Assembly: GCA_964527215.1 (NCBI GenBank)
Contig: CAZGNZ010000070.1
Coordinates: 1-9,799 of the forward strand
DNA: 9,799 nucleotides
Reading direction: 5' to 3'
Source: CAZGNZ01 sp964527215
GTDB lineage: Bacteria; Fidelibacterota; Marinisomatia; SCGC-AAA003-L08; JACNLC01
The notes under the pieces are model-generated. The model searched no databases. It saw only the letters and a list, made by a program, of their open reading frames with translations, and was not told where the DNA came from. Position 1 is the first letter of the stretch. Each line of letters opens with the position of its first letter. Position numbers and translations under genes: made by a program. Positions 6,848 through 9,799 of the stretch are shown here, piece by piece.

Positions 6848-7945
6848 ATGAATGTATATGAAATGATGAATAAGATGGGTCATGAACAGATCAATTTCTT
6901 TCATGATCCCGGTTCCGGATTAAAGGCCATCGTGGCCATTCACAACACCACGCTGGGTCCCGCGCTGGGCGGCTGCCGGATGTGGAATTATTCGAGTGAA
7001 GAAGAAGCATTGATCGACGTTCTGCGTCTGTCCCGCGGTATGACGTATAAAGCAGCCATTGCCGGTCTGAATCTGGGCGGCGGAAAGTCTGTCATCATCG
7101 GTGACGCCAAGACTCAGAAATCCGAAAAGTTTTTCCGTTCCTTCGGTCGCTTTATTGAAGGGCTGGGCGGACGCTACATCACCGCTGAAGACGTGAACAC
7201 CAGTGTGAAGGACATGGAACATGTCCGCAAGGAAACCGACTATGTGACCGGTATCTCCCGTGCGCTGGGCGGCAGCGGTGACCCTTCTCCGGTAACAGCC
7301 ATGGGAACCTTCGTCGGTATCAAGGCCGCGGTAAAGGAACGCCTGGGACAGGACAGCATCAACGGACTGAAAGTGGCTATCCAGGGTGTTGGCCATGTGG
7401 GGAAATATCTGGCTCAGTATCTCCACGAAGAAGGTGTGACCTTGTATGTAACCGATATCGAAGAAGCCGGTATCAAAGAAATTGTGGACAAGTACGGTGC
7501 CACTGCTGTGGGTCTGGATGACATCTACGATCTGGATGTGGATGTATATGCTCCCTGTGCGCTGGGTGCCACCCTGAACGACAACACCATTCCGCGTCTG
7601 AAATGCCCCATCGTGGCCGGTGCCGCCAACAACCAGCTGGCTGATCCTGATATCCATGGCAAAGAGCTGATGAAGCGGGAAATCCTGTATGCCCCGGACT
7701 ATGCCATCAACGCCGGCGGGCTGATCAATGTGTATAATGAGCTGGAAGGATACAATCAGGAGCGGGCCCTCAGTCAGGCCGAAGGTATTTACGATATCCT
7801 GATGAATATCTTCGCTCGCGCCAAGGAAGAAGGCATTCCTACCAACGTGGCTTCCGATATTCTCGCAGAAGAACGGGTGAAAAGCATTGGTGAACTGAAG
7901 TCCTTCTATCTGCCAAAGAAGAAAACATTCAAAATCAGAAACTAA
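6848..7945 (+). CDS. Leucine dehydrogenase (Glu/Leu/Phe/Val family)
   Basis: NAD-dependent oxidative deaminase of branched-chain L-amino acids (leucine, valine, isoleucine) to 2-oxo acids plus ammonia and NADH. It is 365 residues, as in Bacillus leucine dehydrogenases. The N-terminal catalytic domain has Lys68 and catalytic Lys80 in GGGKSVIIG and Asp115 in ITAEDVNT, at the same numbers as the Bacillus enzymes; ETDYVTGISRALGGSGDPSP (129-148) is a leucine-dehydrogenase hallmark. The Rossmann domain has GVGHVG at 180-185 and Asp203 (YVTDIEEAG) for NAD. APCALGATLN (235-244) and AGAANNQL (257-264) complete the site. ATG 6848 has GGAGG 7 bases upstream. It sits downstream of acyl-CoA genes and 8 bases before nusB. 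Phenylalanine or valine preference cannot be ruled out from sequence; its in vivo direction (catabolic or anabolic) is inferred from its neighbours. Confidence 0.93.
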   Translation: MNVYEMMNKMGHEQINFFHDPGSGLKAIVAIHNTTLGPALGGCRMWNYSSEEEALIDVLRLSRGMTYKAAIAGLNLGGGKSVIIGDAKTQKSEKFFRSFGRFIEGLGGRYITAEDVNTSVKDMEHVRKETDYVTGISRALGGSGDPSPVTAMGTFVGIKAAVKERLGQDSINGLKVAIQGVGHVGKYLAQYLHEEGVTLYVTDIEEAGIKEIVDKYGATAVGLDDIYDLDVDVYAPCALGATLNDNTIPRLKCPIVAGAANNQLADPDIHGKELMKREILYAPDYAINAGGLINVYNELEGYNQERALSQAEGIYDILMNIFARAKEEGIPTNVASDILAEERVKSIGELKSFYLPKKKTFKIRN

Positions 7946-7953
7946 CCGGTATT

Positions 7954-8382
7954 TTGACCAGAAAAGAGAAACGCCTGGCGCGGGTAACTGCGCTTCAGAC
8001 CAGTTATGCCTGTGAGTTGTCGGACAATGAGCCGGGGACCATTCTGGCGCATCTGGCGGAAGATGAAGAATCCCAGCTGACTCCCGAAGTGACGGCCTAT
8101 GCCGGAAAACTGGTTCGGCTGTCCATGCAGAAGCAGAAGGTGGTGGATGCGGTCATCGAAAGCCGGTCAAGCAACTGGGACATCAACCGTATCACGCTGG
8201 TGGACCGGCTGATACTGCGTCTTGCCCTGACGGAAATGCTGTTTGTGGAAGACGTCCCGCCCAAAGTTTCCATCAGTGAAGCCGTGGAAATCGCCAAGAT
8301 TTTCAGTACCGAGGACAGCAGCGGTTTTGTGAACGGAATCCTGGATTCCGCCTACAACGAACAGCTGAAAACAGGTCCCTGA
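7954..8382 (+). CDS. nusB: Transcription antitermination factor NusB
   Basis: Small all-helical RNA-binding protein that, with NusE (ribosomal protein S10), binds boxA in rRNA leaders to support processive transcription. It has 142 residues, the usual length. The basic N-terminus (TRKEKRLARVTALQ) matches the boxA-binding arginine-rich start. The conserved C-terminal half is NWDINRI (74-80), VDRLILRLALTEML (83-96), then PPKVSISEAVEIAK (102-115) and DSSGFVNGILD (121-131). The only sensible start is TTG 7954; the next in-frame ATG is deep in the protein. No clear Shine-Dalgarno is visible, and the start is 8 bases after the leucine dehydrogenase stop, so translational coupling is likely. It is the last gene before a strong hairpin at 8407-8438. 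Confidence 0.95.
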   Translation: MTRKEKRLARVTALQTSYACELSDNEPGTILAHLAEDEESQLTPEVTAYAGKLVRLSMQKQKVVDAVIESRSSNWDINRITLVDRLILRLALTEMLFVEDVPPKVSISEAVEIAKIFSTEDSSGFVNGILDSAYNEQLKTGP

Positions 8383-8406
8383 TTCGGTTTCACAACTGCC
8401 AATATT

Positions 8407-8445
8407 CAGAGCCCGCGGTCAACCGACTGCGGGTTCTGTGTTTGT
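8407..8445 (+). terminator. Terminator hairpin after nusB
   Basis: Stem CAGAGCCCGCGGTC (8407-8420), loop AACC, stem GACTGCGGGTTCTG (8425-8438): 14 pairs including two G-T. The following TGTTTGT is only a modest T-tract. The position, 24 bases after the nusB stop, supports a role in ending the operon. Confidence 0.75.
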
Positions 8446-8561
8446 AAGGGGTTGTAACATGGGGGGGTAGTTCTGTTATCTATCTTGTATGAATATATAA
8501 ATTATTGCCAACATATTGTTCGAGTTATCATTATTAAACACTTATCAGGAATAGTCAAGCA
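8446..8561. other. AT-rich leader of the broken protease gene
   Basis: The stretch begins with a run of seven G (8461-8467) and then turns AT-rich. TATAAA at 8496-8501 is a possible -10 box, but the base run 17 upstream (CTGTTA) is a poor -35. AGGA at 8547-8550 lies 11 bases before the ATG at 8562 and is a weak ribosome site. No gene or stable hairpin is seen. Confidence 0.4.
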
Positions 8562-8615
8562 ATGGTTCAATGGTTTGTTGTCTCTGTAATCTCTTTTTCA
8601 CTCGCCTTTTAAGTA

Positions 8616-9329
8616 ATGCCGGTCAGACCGGGGGTCGAAATCCCCGACAGCCTGGATTCATTCATTCGGGAGTGCAGTAAAACGTATCAGTCCGGATATC
8701 TCTATCAGGCCAATCAGGATTACATCAATGGAATTCGTACCCTGCCCGTGGATGCGCATATACCCTTTCTGATGGGACCGTATTATGATACCCCGTTTAC
8801 CTATTCAGATGATGATTTGTATCAGAAACTGTTGGGGAATAATCCAACCGGGAATATCACGGATCATTACTCTGAAGTATCCAACGGCATTGCAGCATTG
8901 ACAGGAGAGGTTATTCCAGCCTGCGAGAACTGCACAGTCAGCACGCAGAACCATTATTTTTCCCAGGAATTAAATACCGGGAGTATTGATTACGCCGGGG
9001 ATGTTCTTGATATACATGATGATACCATCAATTTTGCTGCTGTCGATGAATTTGGAAATTCGCTCTACGATAAAGATGATGACGGGATCATTGATTTTGT
9101 TGTATTCATCCATTCCGGTGGTGCCGGTGAAGAAGGTGCTGATAATTTTTTCTCGCATCGATATCAGTTTTCAGAGTATAATGGACAAATGTATGTCACG
9201 GATGATCTGATTCCCGGCGGCGGTCCCAATGATTACTACAGAGTAAACGATTATGCCATTGCTGCGGAGATGAATGGAGACGGTAGTGCCGGAGATGATC
9301 TAACGGATATAGGTCCATACTGTCACTAA
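8616..9329 (+). CDS. N-terminal fragment of M6-family metalloprotease
   Basis: This is the 237-codon open stretch between the two in-frame stops, with an ATG at 8616. It would encode the pro-region and first part of the M6 catalytic domain without a signal peptide, ending at the first histidine of HExxH, so it could not be an active zinc protease. Recognisable parts counted from this ATG are YSEVSNG near residue 84, the acidic calcium-type loop DKDDDGIID near 151, and FIHSGGAGEE near 163. A possible disulfide pair, CENC, lies near 103-106. No good Shine-Dalgarno precedes ATG 8616. The hydrophobic codons before the first stop show that the ancestral start was 8562. GC is about 42-48% in the two 60-base lines I counted, slightly below the operon. 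Confidence 0.65.
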   Translation: MPVRPGVEIPDSLDSFIRECSKTYQSGYLYQANQDYINGIRTLPVDAHIPFLMGPYYDTPFTYSDDDLYQKLLGNNPTGNITDHYSEVSNGIAALTGEVIPACENCTVSTQNHYFSQELNTGSIDYAGDVLDIHDDTINFAAVDEFGNSLYDKDDDGIIDFVVFIHSGGAGEEGADNFFSHRYQFSEYNGQMYVTDDLIPGGGPNDYYRVNDYAIAAEMNGDGSAGDDLTDIGPYCH

Positions 9330-9785
9330 CTGGGACATGAAGATATAAATGTTTTGGATACACAATTGTTATTAGATTTAATTGCACTGCAAAGATCTGA
9401 CGACAATTATGAAGAAGGTGATATCTATATATCGAGTCAACTTAATTATTATGGTTTGTCTGACGATGAAGATGGTTCAATAACAATAAACATGTTAAAT
9501 GAAACTGAAGTAACAATTCTACATATGACAGCTGTCATCCCAGATGGCTACACTCCTCAAAGCATAGTTAATGGATTCAGATCTGAAGAAATGGACCTTC
9601 AATACCGTATTTCTTCAGATAGCACATCTGTATCATTTATTATATATGGCATTGCCAATGAATTCATATCAATTGGTGGGGGCTCTATACTTGTAATTGG
9701 GTTGAAATCTAATAGCTTGAATAGAAATATTGATTCAGAAAATTATCACAGCTGTCCAAAACGTTTTGAAAACGGCGTAAGTTGA
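9330..9785 (+). CDS. C-terminal fragment: dockerin-like plus beta-sandwich-like tail
   Basis: This open stretch follows the second stop in the same frame. It has no ATG near its start; TTG 9354 is the first possible initiator, so independent translation is doubtful. It opens with LGHEDINVLDTQLLLDLIA. The part DINVLDTQLLLDLI matches the second half of a dockerin-type calcium-binding repeat (pattern N-x-x-D-x-x-x-L-x-x-x-I). The next ~100 residues alternate polar and hydrophobic positions (GSITINMLNETEVTILHM, SVSFIIYGIANEFISIG, ILVIGL), resembling cohesin-like or adhesin beta-sandwich domains of secreted proteins in FCB-related bacteria. The DNA is AT-rich (about 30-33% GC in two counted lines). 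It ends with TGA just before the window edge, with no recognisable secretion-sorting tail. The domain labels are tentative. Confidence 0.45.
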   Translation: MGHEDINVLDTQLLLDLIALQRSDDNYEEGDIYISSQLNYYGLSDDEDGSITINMLNETEVTILHMTAVIPDGYTPQSIVNGFRSEEMDLQYRISSDSTSVSFIIYGIANEFISIGGGSILVIGLKSNSLNRNIDSENYHSCPKRFENGVS

Positions 9786-9799
9786 TCTGGTCTGTCGTC

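Larger units (their letters stand above)
8562..9785 (+). pseudogene. Secreted M6-family metalloprotease, broken by two stops
   Basis: A single reading frame runs from ATG 8562 to TGA 9783-9785 and is interrupted only by TAA at 8610-8612 and TAA at 9327-9329. It starts with a signal-peptide-like MVQWFVVSVISFSLAF, then the first stop, then VMPVRPGVEIP, a common opening of the mature part of M6 (immune inhibitor A-like) proteases. The middle carries M6 hallmarks: HYSEVSNGIAALTGEV, YDKDDDGIIDFVVFIHSGGAG and the SH of FFSHRYQF. The second stop replaces the expected glutamate of the zinc motif (CH-stop-LGH, for CHELGH). The usual continuation after the motif (LGLPDLYD and the rest of the catalytic domain) is missing; a dockerin-like and beta-sandwich-like tail follows directly. 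TAA ends several neighbouring genes, so these are ordinary stops. Sequencing error could explain one stop, but hardly the missing catalytic half as well. Confidence 0.75.

Noticed and set aside
6604..6861. Open frame spanning the acyl-CoA dehydrogenase end and the following gap
   Set aside because: It is mostly an out-of-frame reading of the enzyme's conserved C-terminus and has no recognisable product.
6920..7657. Long minus-strand open frame (245 codons) opposite leucine dehydrogenase
   Set aside because: It is antisense to a fully conserved enzyme, with no motif or ribosome site of its own.
8631..8645. GGGG-TCGAAAT-CCCC, which resembles a tRNA T-arm with a 7-base loop
   Set aside because: No acceptor, D or anticodon arm can be built upstream and there is no 3' acceptor strand. 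The bases encode RPGVEIP of the protease frame.
8610..9329. Reassignment or recoding of TAA as a sense codon in the protease gene
   Set aside because: TAA is the normal stop of phoH, thiolase, acyl-CoA dehydrogenase and leucine dehydrogenase in this window, and no recoding signal is visible. A missing half-domain also points to decay.

Overview
The window reads as a piece of bacterial chromosome at about 50% GC, with every supported gene on the + strand. The proteins are bacterial housekeeping and central-catabolism enzymes, followed by a decayed secreted metalloprotease. An M6-type protease joined to a dockerin-like segment, together with one TTTG/TAnnTTTG-type promoter match, suggests the Fibrobacteres-Chlorobi-Bacteroidetes (FCB) neighbourhood, for example a Marinimicrobia- or Calditrichota-like lineage. 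Strong Shine-Dalgarno sequences (AGGAGG, GGAGG, AGGAG) argue against a typical member of Bacteroidota proper. This placement is inference and weak.

Layout. 1-441 holds no gene; its middle is a G-poor stretch of decayed short repeats. 442-2244 is aspS (aspartyl-tRNA synthetase). 2245-2506 is an intergenic region with a candidate promoter and, 40 bases further on, a clear intrinsic terminator just ahead of the next gene. 2507-8382 is a tight run of six genes: a PhoH-family ATPase, acetyl-CoA acetyltransferase (thiolase), 3-hydroxybutyryl-CoA dehydrogenase, a short-chain acyl-CoA dehydrogenase, a leucine-dehydrogenase-type amino-acid dehydrogenase, and nusB. Gaps are 24, 19, 11, 102 and 8 bases, and a 14-bp-stem hairpin follows nusB, so a single operon is likely. 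8383-8561 is AT-rich intergenic DNA. 8562-9785 is a broken M6-family secreted metalloprotease gene.

How the genes fit. The thiolase, hydroxyacyl-CoA dehydrogenase and acyl-CoA dehydrogenase cover three of the four reactions of the C4 acyl-CoA cycle (beta-oxidation of butyryl-CoA, or its reverse). The enoyl-CoA hydratase and the electron-transfer flavoprotein are not here. The leucine dehydrogenase would feed branched-chain amino-acid carbon into acyl-CoA metabolism and recycle NADH. The core is therefore an amino-acid/short-chain acyl-CoA catabolism operon flanked by RNA-related genes (phoH, nusB).

Most notable observation. The protease gene is open in one frame from a signal-peptide-like start at 8562 to 9785, apart from two TAA codons. 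One interrupts the signal peptide; the other sits exactly where the catalytic glutamate of the zinc motif HExxH should be (read as H-stop-L-G-H). Immediately after that motif the protein switches to a dockerin-like and beta-sandwich-like tail in clearly more AT-rich DNA. I read this as a pseudogene carrying an internal deletion or fusion. I found no convincing novel defence, mobile or RNA-guided system in the window.
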